Shown: piece by piece, positions 1 through 10,645 of the stretch
Position numbering within the stretch: position 1 is the stretch's first letter
Layout of the letters: every line of letters starts with the position of its first letter
NCBI GenBank assembly: GCA_003117195.1
Contig: BDSI01000048.1
Span: 787,542 to 851,541 of the forward strand
Source: Eudorina sp. 2006-703-Eu-15
Lineage: Eukaryota; Chlorophyta; Chlorophyceae; Chlamydomonadales; Volvocaceae
Direction of reading: 5' to 3'
DNA length: 64,000 bases
Position numbers and translations under genes: made by a program
The notes under the pieces: generated by a model
The model's database searches: none
The model's input: the letters and a program-made list of their open reading frames with translations, nothing else
What the model was told of the DNA's origin: nothing

Positions 1-34
1 GGGAGACATGCGAGGTGGACGTGGAGGTGCATGT

Positions 35-65
35 GAGGAGGAGGAGGAGGAGGAGGAGGAGGAGG
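35..65. repeat. (GGA)n microsatellite
   Basis: About ten GGA/GAG triplets in a row. It lies in what looks like an intron or unread upstream part of the PRP40 gene; I could not fit positions 1-315 to a coding exon. Confidence 0.8.
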
Positions 66-315
66 CAGACGATGCTTTGCGGTTTCGCTGACTTCAATGA
101 CGATGACGGGTGGGGAGAGGACGGGTTTCACGCCCCTCCTTGCCTGGTCCACCCGCCCACGGCAGTTCAGATTCCGTTTCAAAAATGAGTTTCGCAAAAA
201 CGATTTTCGCAACGATCGGAGTTTGAACATTGCTTGCAGTCTATCCCCACAGTGCCATTCCCTCCCCTCCGTGGCGGACCTGTCGCCGATGTGATCCACC
301 CAACCGCCCGCGCAG

Positions 316-3300
316 GAGTTCATGAAGGACCTGGAGCGGCGGGAGAAGGAGGAGAAGGAACGCGAGAAGGAGGAGCGCAAGCGCCAGGAGCGCCGGGCCC
401 GGGACGCGTTCAAGGAGCTGCTGCGGAGGCACAGGTGGGTGTGTGTGGGGGGGGAGAGGAGGTTGTGCGGTACGGGCGGGTGGGCGGGCCCCCGCACGAG
501 CGCGTCTCCGGTGGGTACGGAGTCCTGGCGGCCCGTCGGTTCGTGCCATCTTCCACGGATCTGAGCAGTGGCGGCGGGGCGTCATGGCAGGCTTCCCTCC
601 CTCGCGTCATGCATGGGAGCATGTCGCGCGTTGTCGCGCGTCGCCTGCCCAGTGTAACACCGCTGATTCGGGTTTGCCACGTGTCGCCGTCAGTAGGTGC
701 TGCCCTCCTCTTGTTAGCTCACCGGGGGGCCCGCCCTTCGCCTGTGTGACCGCCCCCTGCTGCTGCAGTTACTGCAGCATAAAAATGTCTACCAATTTCG
801 CCCCCTGCTGCTGTTGCCGCTGCTGCCGCTGCAGGGACGAGGGGCTCATCAGTGTGCGCAGTCGATGGAAGGAGTACGCGGATCATGTGGTTTCGGAGGA
901 GGTGTACCGGGCAGTGGAGTCCAACACCTCGGGCAGCAAGCCCAAGGTGCGGCGGGTCGCGGCGCGATGCGCGTGGGCTGTGCTGTGCTGTGCTGTGCTG
1001 TGCGTGCCCCGCGGGGTGGGCGGGAAGGAAGGGAATATTCGTGGGTGGTTGGGGCAAGGACGCGGAGCAGGCGCCCCAGCGCGCCACGTGTACGATTTGT
1101 GTGCTGCCGGAGGGACTTGAGTCCAGGAAGACGCCGCGAGAGCAGCCAAGTCGCGGGTCGGAAATCAAAGTGTACGGAACCCTTTGCCACGGCACGGTTG
1201 TGTACGACCAGATGATGATGGCGCACTGTGCCCCAAGCACGGCCTTGTCTTGCATCTCGTTCCCCGATGCACGTGACACCCTCCGTACCTCTGGCGCACA
1301 GCTCACGACTATACGTCGGGCGCAACTGGCGTAGGAAAGGGGTGGCATGGCAGGGCCCCCTCCCCTCCAGGGCGGGAGGGGCCCCCCACCAGGATGTCTC
1401 GTCCAGGCCCCACTGTCGCTCGGGATCCCCCACCAGTCGAGACGTCCCCTGCCTCACACTGAAAAGATTTGCCGTCACCGCCGCCCCTCGGCCCCCCTTC
1501 CCCCCAGGAGCTGTTCGAAGATCTTATCGAGGAGATGGAGCAGGAGTACGAGAAGGCCAAGGTGTGTGCGGTGGAGGCTGGGCGCTGACGGGGGACTGTC
1601 GTGGGGGGTCCAGGGCCGACGGGGTTGAGTGTGTGTCGTGCCCAGTGAGAGAAAGGCGCCCACCCCACCGCCGGACCACCCCACCACGGTGGGGTGTGTG
1701 TTGTCCTGTGTCTGCGCACGTGTGTGCAGGTTAAAGTTAGACTGCAAGTATTACGTCATATGTGGCGTAATACCGTGATGTGTTTGTGTGTGACACTGGA
1801 CGCGGGGGAGTCCGGACAAGGGCCGCGTGCTGGGAACCCCTCTTCCGCTGCCATGGGCCGCCACGGGTTGTGCTGCATCTTGACCGTCTCGTCGCTTCGT
1901 CGTCGCACAATCTCTTGCGGCGACGCAGCACATACCGGGTGTCACCTGCCACTCCTTACCTGCGCCACGTCGTCGTACGTTGCCGTACACGTGCGGATTT
2001 TACCTGCCGTACCAGGACACCCTCAAGTCGCTGCTCAAGGAGGGGAACTTCACGGTGGTCACCACCACCACCTTGGACCAGTTCGAGGAGGCGCTGGCGG
2101 CGGCAGCCTCCGCGGCTCCGGACGCGGACGCGTCGACCAGGCTCGCGGCGCTGCTCCCCACCTACAAGTAAGCAGGGGCCCTAGTCGGCGAACGCCTCTC
2201 TATTGAAGTATCTTCAGGGTGTTTATAAACCCGACTGATCCCTGGCTGCATCGCGAAAGCCTCGTTGAGCAACGTAACCCCGACGTCCTGGCCTCATCCT
2301 GGAGGTCTCTAACGTAACCCCGACGTGCGGCGTTCTGTTTGGACCTGTTTTTACGACCTCGCCCTGGCTTGCCTCCGCCGCGGCGGTTGCAGGCGCACCT
2401 TCTTTGAGGAGTCCCTGGCCAAGGCCAAGGCCCGCGAGGCGGAGGAGGCGGACCGCCGCCGCCGCGCGCGCGACAAGCTGGCCTCGTACATGCGGCACTG
2501 CCGGCCCGCCGTCAAGGAGGACTCGGTGTGGGAGGACTGGATCCGGGAACACGACCGGGAGCCGGAGGTCAAGGCGGTGAGAGGGAGTTGAGACGAGAAC
2601 AGCACAGAGCGGGAGACAGCGGGGCACCGAGGGCGGGGCCGGGGGGTTGCGGGACAGGGGGTTGCGGCTGGGGTTTGGGAGGGGCAGGGCTTGATGGGGC
2701 TGGGGCCTGGAGCTGGCTGGAGGGCATGCCGGCGTCAAACCCTTGGCTCTTGAGCGTCTCTGCGCGCGACGCGTGCTGTGCACTTGTCCTTGTAAATTGG
2801 AGGCGGTTGGGCGGGCAGACGGTTGGGCGGGCAGGCGGTCGTGTATGCAGGTGGGCAGGCGGGGCGCTGGAGCGTCTGCTTATCCGGAGGCCGCCCCCTC
2901 CCCACACCTTACATGTAGCACGCCGCATTCACCCACCCACCCAAGCCCACCGCTGACCACGTGTCGTCCGCATACCCACTGCATCCCGTCATATCCTGCC
3001 GTCGATTGCACTGCGGGAACTGGCGGCGGTTTGTGTCCTCCCTCGCTGATGTGATGTGGTCGTGGTGGTGCTGTGTTCCGTTCCCCCCGGCAGCTGCCCA
3101 GCGAGGAGGTCCGGTCCATGTTCGATGAGGCGGTGGCGAAGCTGCGGCGCCGGGCGGAGGAGCGGGACCGCGAGCGGGAGCGGGACCGGGACCGCGACGA
3201 GGACAGCGAGGGCGGGGGCGGCCGCAGCGGACGGCGGCGGGGCAGTCGCAGCCCCGACGACGACGACGGCGGCGGCGGCGGCGGTCGCAGCAGTAAGAAA

Positions 3301-3810
3301 TCCCGGAAGGAGAAGAAGAGCTCAAAGAGGTACGACAGTGGGGCCAGCGAGTCTGCAGGCTGTTGGTGTCGAACTGCGGTGCTGGGAGCCAACCACCAGC
3401 CCACGCCCACGGCAGCCCCTCATCTTTCATCGATGTTCGTTGCCCTGGATGCCCTAGAGATGCCTCTACCACTTCGTTGTGCCCTCCGCTCTGGCCCCCA
3501 CCACCGTTTGTCGCTGCAGTAAGGCAGCGTCAACAGGGATGTCGGCCTCTCTTTCCGTCCCTGCGTAGACCCTTAGATTCCTCCCCGCCACCCCTCCCTC
3601 AGGCACGACCGTAGCGATGAAGACGAGGACCACAAGTCCAAGAAGCACAAGAAGGACAAGGACAAGGAGCGGGACCGGGAGAAGGACAAGGACCGGGGCG
3701 GCAGCGGCCGCGATCGGGACCGCGACCGGGGCAATCGCGGCGGCGGCGGCGGCGGCGGTCATCCGGAGTCGGATCAGGACAGTGGCGAGATCCGAGAGGA
3801 CGGGCACTGA
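316..3810 (+). CDS. PRP40: PRP40 pre-mRNA-processing factor, C-terminal half (5' end outside window)
   Basis: U1 snRNP-associated splicing factor; FF domains bridge U1 snRNP to the transcription/splicing machinery in the nucleus. Exons I read: 316-434, 835-946, 1508-1561, 2016-2167, 2393-2576, 3094-3329, 3603-3810 (TGA); phases join without error. The protein is collinear with PRPF40: a charged linker (KDLERREKEEKEREKEERKR), FF-type helices with the signature VESNTSGSKPKELFED, then LKSLLKEGNF, TFFEESLAKAKAREAEE and WEDWIREHDREPEVKA. The C-terminus is an Arg/Asp/Lys-rich tail (repeated RDRD, KKHKKDKDK, poly-Gly) resembling RS/RD domains of splicing proteins. WW domains expected at the N-terminus lie upstream of the window. 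The call is firm; the exact first exon is not visible. Confidence 0.9.
958..1012. repeat. GTGCT pentanucleotide repeat in a PRP40 intron
   Basis: Four tandem TGTGC units directly after the donor of the exon ending at 946. Intronic, no coding signal. Confidence 0.6.
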
Positions 3811-5440
3811 GGGGCGGATGACTGTTGCCTCTGCGGGTGAGTGGGCAGAGGGGCTCTCCGGCTGGGGAGGGAAGGGAAGCGGCACACGGTGTGTCTCACA
3901 CTGGGTTTGTTGCCGGCGACAGCAGCAGCAGTAGCAGCAGCAACGGTGGCAGCGAGAGCTGCAACCCGTGTAGCCACGGCCTTCTACTGCGTGCTAGCGG
4001 TGCTGTGTGCTGTTGGCTGATGTGCTGATGTCTTCCGACCCCCCCTGACACCGCCGCATGGCATAACCTCAAGACCGTCACCACCGGCTGTCATCGAGGC
4101 CTTCCGGTGGGTTGCCGTCGCCGTCGTCATCGTTGTCGAATCGGCCGGTGCTGGGGCGGCTGCGGCGATCAATGCCCTGGCGGGGCCGCCTACCCGCACT
4201 GGAATGTGGAACAACACGGCGGCTGCGGTGGTGATGGCGGCGGCGGCGGTGGCGGCGGCGGTGGCGGCGGCGGCAAGTTTCTCTCCGGGCGCGGAAGGCC
4301 GCTGTGCGGACGTGCCGGCGCGCCGGTTCCGCGCCCTCCAGGTGGTTTGTTTGCTCGCGGAGGTTGCCTCGTTGGTGTGGCCCGGTCGTCAGATAGCTGG
4401 GCATGCAGCTACAAGGGACAAGGGTGCCGGCCCGCGTTTCCATCCGTCAGGAAGCCTTTGAAATACACTGTTGCACCTACAACCGGGACCCATAAGCCCA
4501 TTTTTAAGGACCGCCGGCTCGTCAGGGTAGCTGGTAGACAATGCCGTCTTTAGGGTCAGTGCCCCAGCGCAAGGCAGGGCAGATGTGTACGTGTATGTGT
4601 GTAGGGGGGAACTCGGGACCAGGCGGCGGGGCCGGCGGCAGCGGCGGCGGCGGCAGCGCCCGGCCACCGCGGGTCGAGCCGCCACCGCCGGCCGTTTGCT
4701 GCGGCTGCCGCCGCCTGCGGTTGAGCGGCCGCCCGCTCATTTCAACTTCACAACTTGGTAGCTCTGGCCCCCTGCCCGGCTGCTTGTCTGCGCCGGCGCA
4801 GGGCAGGGATCTTAAGACGATGAGGAAAAATTGGACGGCTTGGCCGCTTTGAATCGTCCCTGGTGGGGTGGGCGGGCCGGGAGGGATGGGGTCCCGGCTT
4901 TGTGCGGGTACGTATGGGGCCCGGGGAGGGTCACTGCAGTAGGTTGTACGGCAGGTGCCCCCCTTGCACCAAAGACGGCACTACATCGCATATGCGAGCT
5001 GTAGTCAGCGGGGGGGGGCTTTGCTCCGTCTGGAGCTCGGGATGCATTTCCCAAATCTCAACGCAATCAGATGGGCCAAGTCACAGCTAGCGTACCGCGC
5101 CGCATCAGGCACCCACCTGCACCCACCGCATCCGGCACCTTCCGGCATCGCTACCCGCTCATCCTTGCCCGGCCATTGAAAGGAAGTTGTTGGTGTGGCC
5201 ACGGAAACCCCACACCATGTATTGTGATCCGCCGTCGTTACTCCCCGCACATCTTGTTCGTGACGGCTCCTGCAGTGTCCTGCCCGTGTAACGCCGCCTG
5301 TATGCCGCGGCGGCTGTTTTGTGCGTGCCTTGAGCCCAGCACTTGCCTGCATCCTGCAAACGTGGCTTGGGTGAGTGCTGTTGCGCACCTTCAGTCGAAA
5401 GGCGGCACAGAAAGCGGGAGCTAAGCCAACACAATTCGGC
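3811..5440. other. Region without a recognised gene; PRP40 3' UTR at the left end
   Basis: Follows the PRP40 stop. It contains CAG/GCA runs (3920-3945), a GGC tract (about 4226-4275) and GC-rich low-complexity sequence at 4620-4735. Open frames here are short and rich in Arg/Gly/Pro, with no family I recognise. A TGTAA occurs near 5288, but I cannot tie it to PRP40. Confidence 0.5.
4226..4275. repeat. GGC trinucleotide tract
   Basis: Nearly pure GGC repeats interrupted by GGT. No coding frame is supported across it. Confidence 0.7.
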
Positions 5441-6258
5441 AGCGACGTACGCAGGGTTAGATTAGGAGCACTTGTTTAGTGGTTTGGTTTGCGGGTCTCA
5501 TACAAGGCCCCCAAACTTGAAAGCTGGTGGATTTCAATCTTTAAACTCGGAGGTGTATACCAAATCTCACAAAATATAACTACTCGGTACCGGCTAGATG
5601 GTCAGGCGCGCAGCATGAAGGCCCTCCAGCACAGATTGTTGTGTATCTTGTTGCTGAAGGAAAGCATAATTAGGTATAACAGCCTTCAAGGGAATGCGCT
5701 GTCCAGAGGAATTGCAGTTTGTCAGTGTATTCTGACAAATGGATTACTAAGCGACTTCCAGCATTGAAAAGCTTTCTCATCTCGACGCCGATTACATTAT
5801 GGCAAACTTATAGAGCACTTGTTACTTACAGTACTTTTGTTTAATGCCGCAGGTGCGCTGCAGGAAGCCAACGCGCGACAAGGGATACGATGGCATATTT
5901 ACAGTTGCATACACTATAAGCTGTAACTGTATTTAGGAGTCGCTGTGCTATACATTCGTAATATTTCTGTCTGCGGGCATTATGAATTATACGGTAGTCC
6001 TTCAACTGCATACCTTTGTGTGACGTTGAAGAGATTGCTTGTATATAAACAATAAAGCAAATCGAAATATGTTAGCGACAGCAGCTAAACGCGGAGATAA
6101 TGAACCCGGTGTGTTTCGACGTCCAGAAACGAGCGCCGCCACTGAGCCCGCGCACAGTCGGAAGAAGCCTATTTTGCACTCACCAGTAATGAAGTCGGGA
6201 TCGATTACAAGCAAAACCACAGCCGTGTGCCTTGCCAGAGATAGTGTCGGAAATGGTT
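5441..6258. other. AT-richer stretch without a recognised gene
   Basis: Base composition drops well below the surrounding coding DNA. Short open frames exist on both strands but lack homology I can name. One minus-strand segment near 6183-6260 (contains VVLLVIDPDFIT followed by a GTGAGT donor) reads like a coding exon, but I could not place it in a gene. Confidence 0.4.
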
Positions 6259-6329
6259 GCGATTTTGGTGCAGCACGTATCTGGCACAAACAGGCCGTCA
6301 GGGCCGTTCTCTGAGAACGTTTAGAGACG
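6259..6329 (+). repeat. 71-bp inverted repeat, left arm
   Basis: Starts GCGATTTTGG and ends GTTTAGAGACG. It is the reverse complement of 7241-7311 over its whole length by eye. Sequence outside both ends differs and I see no convincing target-site duplication. It could be the terminal repeat of a small DNA transposon, or an inverted copy of an exon fragment: read outward, both arms encode NGPDGLFVPDTCCTKIA after a potential acceptor. Confidence 0.85.
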
Positions 6330-6375
6330 GCGTGGTGCAAAAGCGTCTACATCTTAGTCGAAATTATATCAAAAC

Positions 6376-7234
6376 TTAAACCGCAGTCGTGCACAAGCGT
6401 GCAAGATGCACGTAAACCCATACAAGCCGGGAGTGTCGCATGTTAAATTCGCAACGCAGCTCCATAACATCTCTCTGGCGTTTCCGTATGTGCCCGGCGA
6501 GAACATCCTTGCCTTCGGCCCTCTTAGCCTGGCTGGCAATTTCCCAAGCGCTGTTTTGCACCGCTGCGCGACGCAGCACGGTTTCCTGCCGCCCAGTGCC
6601 GAACCTTGCCGAACCTCGAGGAGGGACGTGTATGGAAGATGCAAGGGATGCCTTTCGAGGTTGGTTCGTCGGTGGGACTGCACTTACAGGCCTTTACCTT
6701 GTTGTTGCACCCACCATTGCTCCCTGTTTGGCCATATAGTCGGCGCGTTTCACGTTGCGGGCATGACCGTACTTGAACAGGATCTGTTCTATAGGTCATA
6801 CACCTGTCTGTGTTCTTCAACTCAGACAAGCTCCTCAACCCAGACGAAGAAATACAGCCTCATCGCCTGAGCGCAACGTAAAGTCGCAGTGACCGTGCCG
6901 CTGGCACGGACGCGCGGCTCTGGATGAACGTCCCGCCGAGCCTCATTCCGCCGGCAGGGATGGCGAGCGAGGCAATCAGATGGGTTCCAACACTTTTTCC
7001 AATCCCTTCGGATAGGACCACCAGCTTCTCAACGTTCACATGCCACAGTTTAATATTTTTTTTGCTGCTTGACACTGCCTGACGTTCTTTGTTGAGGCTA
7101 GACATGATCAGCCAACCGTGATTGCGGCGATATTGCTTGCTCACCTTGAACGAAATGGAATCCTTGGGCAACTGCACCGCGCCCGGGGGCGGATCACGAG
7201 GTGTGTGGGGGTGGAATGAGGTGAGGCACCCCAC
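6376..7234 (-). CDS. Unidentified coding segments between the 71-bp inverted repeats
   Basis: I do not recognise this protein. Three minus-strand stretches look protein-like: about 6950-7180 (contains YRRNHGWLIMSSLNKERQ and KNIKLWHVNVEKLVVL), about 6700-6790 (LFKYGHARNVKRADYMAKQ, followed by a GTAAAG donor) and about 6376-6580 (AEGKDVLAGHIRKRQRDVME, ending in a stop). Plausible splice sites separate them, but I could not build a single continuous frame. Their position inside an inverted-repeat pair suggests cargo or a transposase remnant of a mobile element. Composition is less GC-rich than the neighbouring housekeeping exons. Alternatives: a decayed host gene or chance open frames. Confidence 0.3.
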
Positions 7235-7240
7235 CCGCGA

Positions 7241-7311
7241 CGTCTCTAAACGTTCTCAGAGAACGGCCCTGACGGCCTGTTTGTGCCAGATACGTGCTGC
7301 ACCAAAATCGC
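7241..7311 (-). repeat. 71-bp inverted repeat, right arm
   Basis: Exact inverse partner of 6259-6329 by eye, 911 bp away. In the plus direction it contains an acceptor-like TTCTCAG ending at 7259, followed by an open frame reading NGPDGLFVPDTCC. Confidence 0.85.
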
Positions 7312-7652
7312 CCGCGTTCTGGCCGCCGTCGGGCACGGTAGCTGCCGCCCTGCGGGTGTTTCCATTTGGTCACCAAAGGGCCCTTCATTCCGCCCCGCGG
7401 CCTGCCTCACGGCGCGTGGCGTCCATCCACGGCGCTCCTGGTACCGGTACACTGAATTCCCCCCATGTCGCCTCGTTCCCCCTCCCGGCTGACTGACTGC
7501 AGGTGACTTCTTCCCCGCGAACCAACCTTCCCCGCCGTCCGGCTGAGTCGTCCGCTGTGCCTGCCTCAGGAACTGACCGGGCCATGGAGTCTGGTGCCCA
7601 AAGCCCCGGACGGATGGATGCCGGCGGGCGTGGCCAGCGACATCATCACCTT
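7260..7652 (+). pseudogene. Plus-strand exon-like fragments of an unidentified gene
   Basis: Two pieces read as coding. From 7260 the frame begins ENGPDGLFVPDTCCTKIA and continues with VLAAVGHGSCRPAGVSIW. A segment 7570-7652, bounded by a CTCAG acceptor and a GTGAGT donor, reads ELTGPWSLVPKAPDGWMPAG. The phases of the two do not join through an obvious donor, so they may belong to a broken gene or to exons whose partners I missed. No family recognised. Confidence 0.3.
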
Positions 7653-7860
7653 GTGAGTTTGGAGCCCTCGGGAACAGGTTTGGAGCCCCTTCTACTGCCC
7701 CATCAGCACCTGTCGGAGCTCGGACACCGAGGTTTCACCCGCGCCCGACGACGAGTGCAGCGTCGCGTCGCGTCTTCGGTGAAGCTGTTGCCTTCTGTAT
7801 TTTTTTGGGCGGGGCCCCAGCGCGAAGCGCGTTCGGGGGGCCCCGCCCCCTAGGATTGCC

Positions 7861-7916
7861 CATGTCCGTGTGTCCGTCCGTGTGTCCCTGTGTCCGTGTG
7901 TCCGTGTGTCCGGTAA
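7861..7916. repeat. TCCGTGTG minisatellite
   Basis: Tandem and slightly imperfect copies of TCCGTGTG / TCCGTCCG. It sits next to a short palindromic GGGGCCCC stretch (about 7807-7850). No gene. Confidence 0.8.
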
Positions 7917-8825
7917 CGGCAAAACATTCATTATCCGCTAAACTAATTCGCTATGTTTGTCATATTAATTGTCCTCTATTGCAAGGTAACTTTGGTTTGG
8001 CTGAAAAAAATTCTTTGCGCACAAACGGTCAAAGTAAAGCTCCGCGGTCCCCATGGACCCGAGTCAACATCCACCCAACGCCTCTCGCGCTCATATTCGT
8101 TTCAACGGGTGCCGCGTGATGAATACTTGAATTAGGAATGGGCGGCGCGTGCTAAATTGAACTTCGATAGTGTTCTGATGTTTGAACATCAAGATACCAC
8201 CAACATCAAGATTTGCCTTTCTGTCTTGCCAGATGAATACAATTCAACAATATGTATTGAATCAAAGTTTCAAGATGCAAAGGGATAGCGTACCGAGTGC
8301 CAACGAGTTCTCCAGTTCCGATGGCCCAAAGTCCGGGTCTCACCGCGGCTTTTTCGCACCCTGTTTTTGCCTTACATTTGCTATGTAACTATTGATAGCA
8401 AACTTTAGAGGTTCACGTCTGCTGCGGGCGTGCAACTGAAGGGTTGCATGCCTGCCGACGGACCAAACAACTACAGTTTCACGGCAAAACAAGGATGCTT
8501 CAAGCTTGCTTTGTGATCATCTGCTTGACAGACGGATGTGGTAGTGCACTATGGCACTATCGTTACCATAGTGCCGATACGATGACCGCCGTCGCCGGCG
8601 GCGCGTACTGCAGGATGGTTTCGGGGCTGCCGACGTGTTTGGGCTTGGTGAATCTATGCACGCCGATCCCCCTTCAACATCAACGACACCCCCAATGGCA
8701 ACCTTTCACTACGTACCTTTCTAAAGCAAGCGGCCTGTACGGATTGTAGGGGGCCCCGCCCTTTTTCCGGCTTCAAGGAAGCCGACCCCCTACTTGTTGT
8801 TCGCGGCGTTGAGGTGTGGGGGCCC
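7917..8825. other. AT-richer stretch without a recognised gene
   Basis: Contains a small inverted repeat at about 8546-8575 (GCACTATGG ... CCATAGTGC). Open frames are short and unremarkable, and no family was recognised on either strand. Confidence 0.4.
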
Positions 8826-9020
8826 GCTGGGGCTTGCCCTGGTATACACCACTGATCCCTTTTCGGGGTCCGCTGTAACGTTCATTCTTCATTCATTAGT
8901 AATGTGCGTATGTATATTGATGTTGTAAATTCCACGGCCTGCATCAGTGTATGAATGAATAAATGATCGTTACAGCGGACCCCAAAGGGATCACCGGTGT
9001 ATACCAGGGCAAGCCCCAGC
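8826..9020. repeat. Hairpin-forming inverted repeat (dispersed family, two arms)
   Basis: The left arm (about 8826-8895) and right arm (about 8945-9020) are near-perfect reverse complements around a loop of roughly 50-60 bp. Each arm holds the core GTTACAGCGGACCCC, a run like AAAGGGATCA, and GTGTATACCAGGGCAAG. The same core recurs at about 24.8, 50.7, 54.0, 57.7 and 61.7 kb. This is best explained as a MITE-like or foldback repeat. I see no ORF. Confidence 0.85.
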
Positions 9021-9341
9021 AGGCCCCATCGCCAAAGGCGGCAAGACACCTCCACACCTCAACGCCGCACACAAAAGCACACCGGGCCATGACCCCATCC
9101 AGCCAGACACCGAAGCAAGCAGAGGCGCGCAGCGGGGCACCACTACCAAAGGGATAGGCACAGCAAAGGGCCGAATCCCAGCAGGCCCCATCGCCAAAGG
9201 CGGCAAGACACCTCCACACCTCAACGCCGCACACAAAAGCACACCGGGCCATGACCCCATCCAGCCAGACACCGAAGCAAGCAGAGGCGCGCAGCGGGGC
9301 ACCACTACCAAAGGGATAGGCACAGCAAAGGGCCGAATCCC
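9018..9341. repeat. 162-bp unit duplicated in tandem
   Basis: 9018-9179 and 9180-9341 are copies of one 162-bp sequence beginning AGCAGGCCCCATCGCC. The unit is a multiple of three, so a minus-strand open frame runs through both copies with a 54-residue repeat (contains YPFGSGAPLRASACFG). I regard this frame as incidental. The array begins exactly where the hairpin arm ends. Confidence 0.9.
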
Positions 9342-9499
9342 CACAAGTGGATAAAGCCAAGCATAGGGGAGGTCGCCCACACAGGCACCCCATTACCCAG
9401 CTACCACCACCCCGGAGGCACCCAGCGCTGCACCCTCTCGAAGACCCACGCCTGGCTCGTGACACTGCCCAGCGACCGCTTGTGGAGTAACCCAGTCTA

Positions 9500-10470
9500 T
9501 GACGGTCTGCACGGGATGTAACCGTCCAGGGGTGGGTCGGGCCCCCTGGCTGTCCCTCACAGCAGTTGTGCGCCCGCGGTTTGTTGTGGGCCGTATAACA
9601 CCGCATCACCCGGGACGGGTACGGGGCGGCCATGCGACTCGTCTTGACCCCGCCGATGACCCGGCTGCAGTGCCGTACAAAGCGATCCCGGCGTGCAGCC
9701 ATGTCCCCCTTTGCTGGTACTGTGCAGCCCGGGCCCCCCTTGCTGTCTTGGTCCAGTCTTGGAGACTGTCGGCGGGGACTCGGGATCTCCCCTTTCTGTC
9801 GAGGCGCTCTTGTTCAAGTACGACCCCAAACATACGGCAAGTACGGTACCAACGCATCCTACCACCTTCACCTGTCCACTCCACCCGTCCACCTGTCCAC
9901 TCCCCTGGACGGTACCACCACCGGCCCCGGGTCCGCTGCCACCTGGAGTTCCTCCATCGACCACCGAGAGGTATAGGTCCTCGCCGCCCAGGGCCAGGCT
10001 GAGATCCGCATTAGGACCCGCGCTGCGCCGCCCGCAAGTTTGGCCCCGCCCCCGCCTCAGCTCAGCTCAGCTCAGCTCAGCTCAGCTCAGCAGCACCGGG
10101 CGTTTCACAGCAGTGTGCGTCACAATCGCCACAGCCACAGGCACGACCGCATACCACGAAAACGCTGGGACCGGCTCATCCCCGGCGCCGCGCCGTTCCA
10201 GGAGTCTCGCATGAGGTCACCCAGTCCAGCCCAGTCCTGTGCCACTCTGGACTGTCTGTCGGCAACCACCCCCACGCACGGGAGTCATGCCCGCTGGGAG
10301 CTCAACCCTCAGCCCCACCATCACCACCGAGCTGGCGCCCTCGAATCGGGCCGTGGGAGGGCTACCTACCGTACGAGGTGCCGTAGCCCACCTCCGCGGT
10401 AACATCCAGCCCCGCCCGGTACCGTACGTGCATGCGCTGGAGGGTTCGGAGATCCGAGCCCGCCCGTGCG
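9500..10470 (-). CDS. Unresolved minus-strand coding segments, beta-strand-rich
   Basis: I do not recognise the protein. Segments on the minus strand with good coding look: 10370-10436 (RMHVRYRAGLDVTAEVGY, CCAG acceptor before it, GTAGGT donor after), about 10287-10339 (FEGASSVVMVGLRVELPAG), about 10090-10200 (GDEPVPAFSWYAVVPVAVAI, stop in the GCTGA repeat) and about 9915-10015 (ADLSLALGGEDLYLSVVDGG). The alternating hydrophobic pattern suggests beta-strands, possibly a membrane beta-barrel. Phases between pieces were not reconciled. They lie downstream of the PPR-like gene on the same strand and could be a separate gene or alternative 3' exons of it. Plus-strand frames here also read plausibly, so strand assignment is not certain. 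Confidence 0.3.
10056..10090. repeat. (AGCTC)n pentanucleotide repeat
   Basis: About seven tandem AGCTC/GCTCA units. Confidence 0.9.
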
Positions 10471-10477
10471 AGGTACG

Positions 10478-10508
10478 ACACACACACACACACACACGCG
10501 CGCGCGCG
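10478..10508. repeat. (AC)n(GC)n dinucleotide repeat
   Basis: About eleven AC units continuing into GC units. It lies downstream of the PPR-like gene's stop. Confidence 0.9.
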
Positions 10509-10520
10509 GTTCGGTCCTTT

Positions 10521-10525
10521 TACAG
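10521..10525 (-). terminator. Polyadenylation signal TGTAA of the PPR-like gene
   Basis: TTACA on the plus strand, i.e. TGTAA in the transcript, 121 nt downstream of the stop at 10646. This is the signal used in volvocine algae. Confidence 0.55.
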
Positions 10526-10645
10526 AGACACACACAGGCACGGGAGGTTTCCTTTCGCAAGCACGCACGCACGCACACACGACGGGTTTGTCGCTAAACA
10601 CACACGTGCGCCCTCCACCCCGGCTTGGCCACCGACCCGCGGCCG

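Noticed and set aside
8944..9702. 252-codon minus-strand frame with a duplicated 54-residue block
   Set aside because: It follows the 162-bp tandem duplication; composition and flanks do not look coding and it runs into the hairpin repeat.
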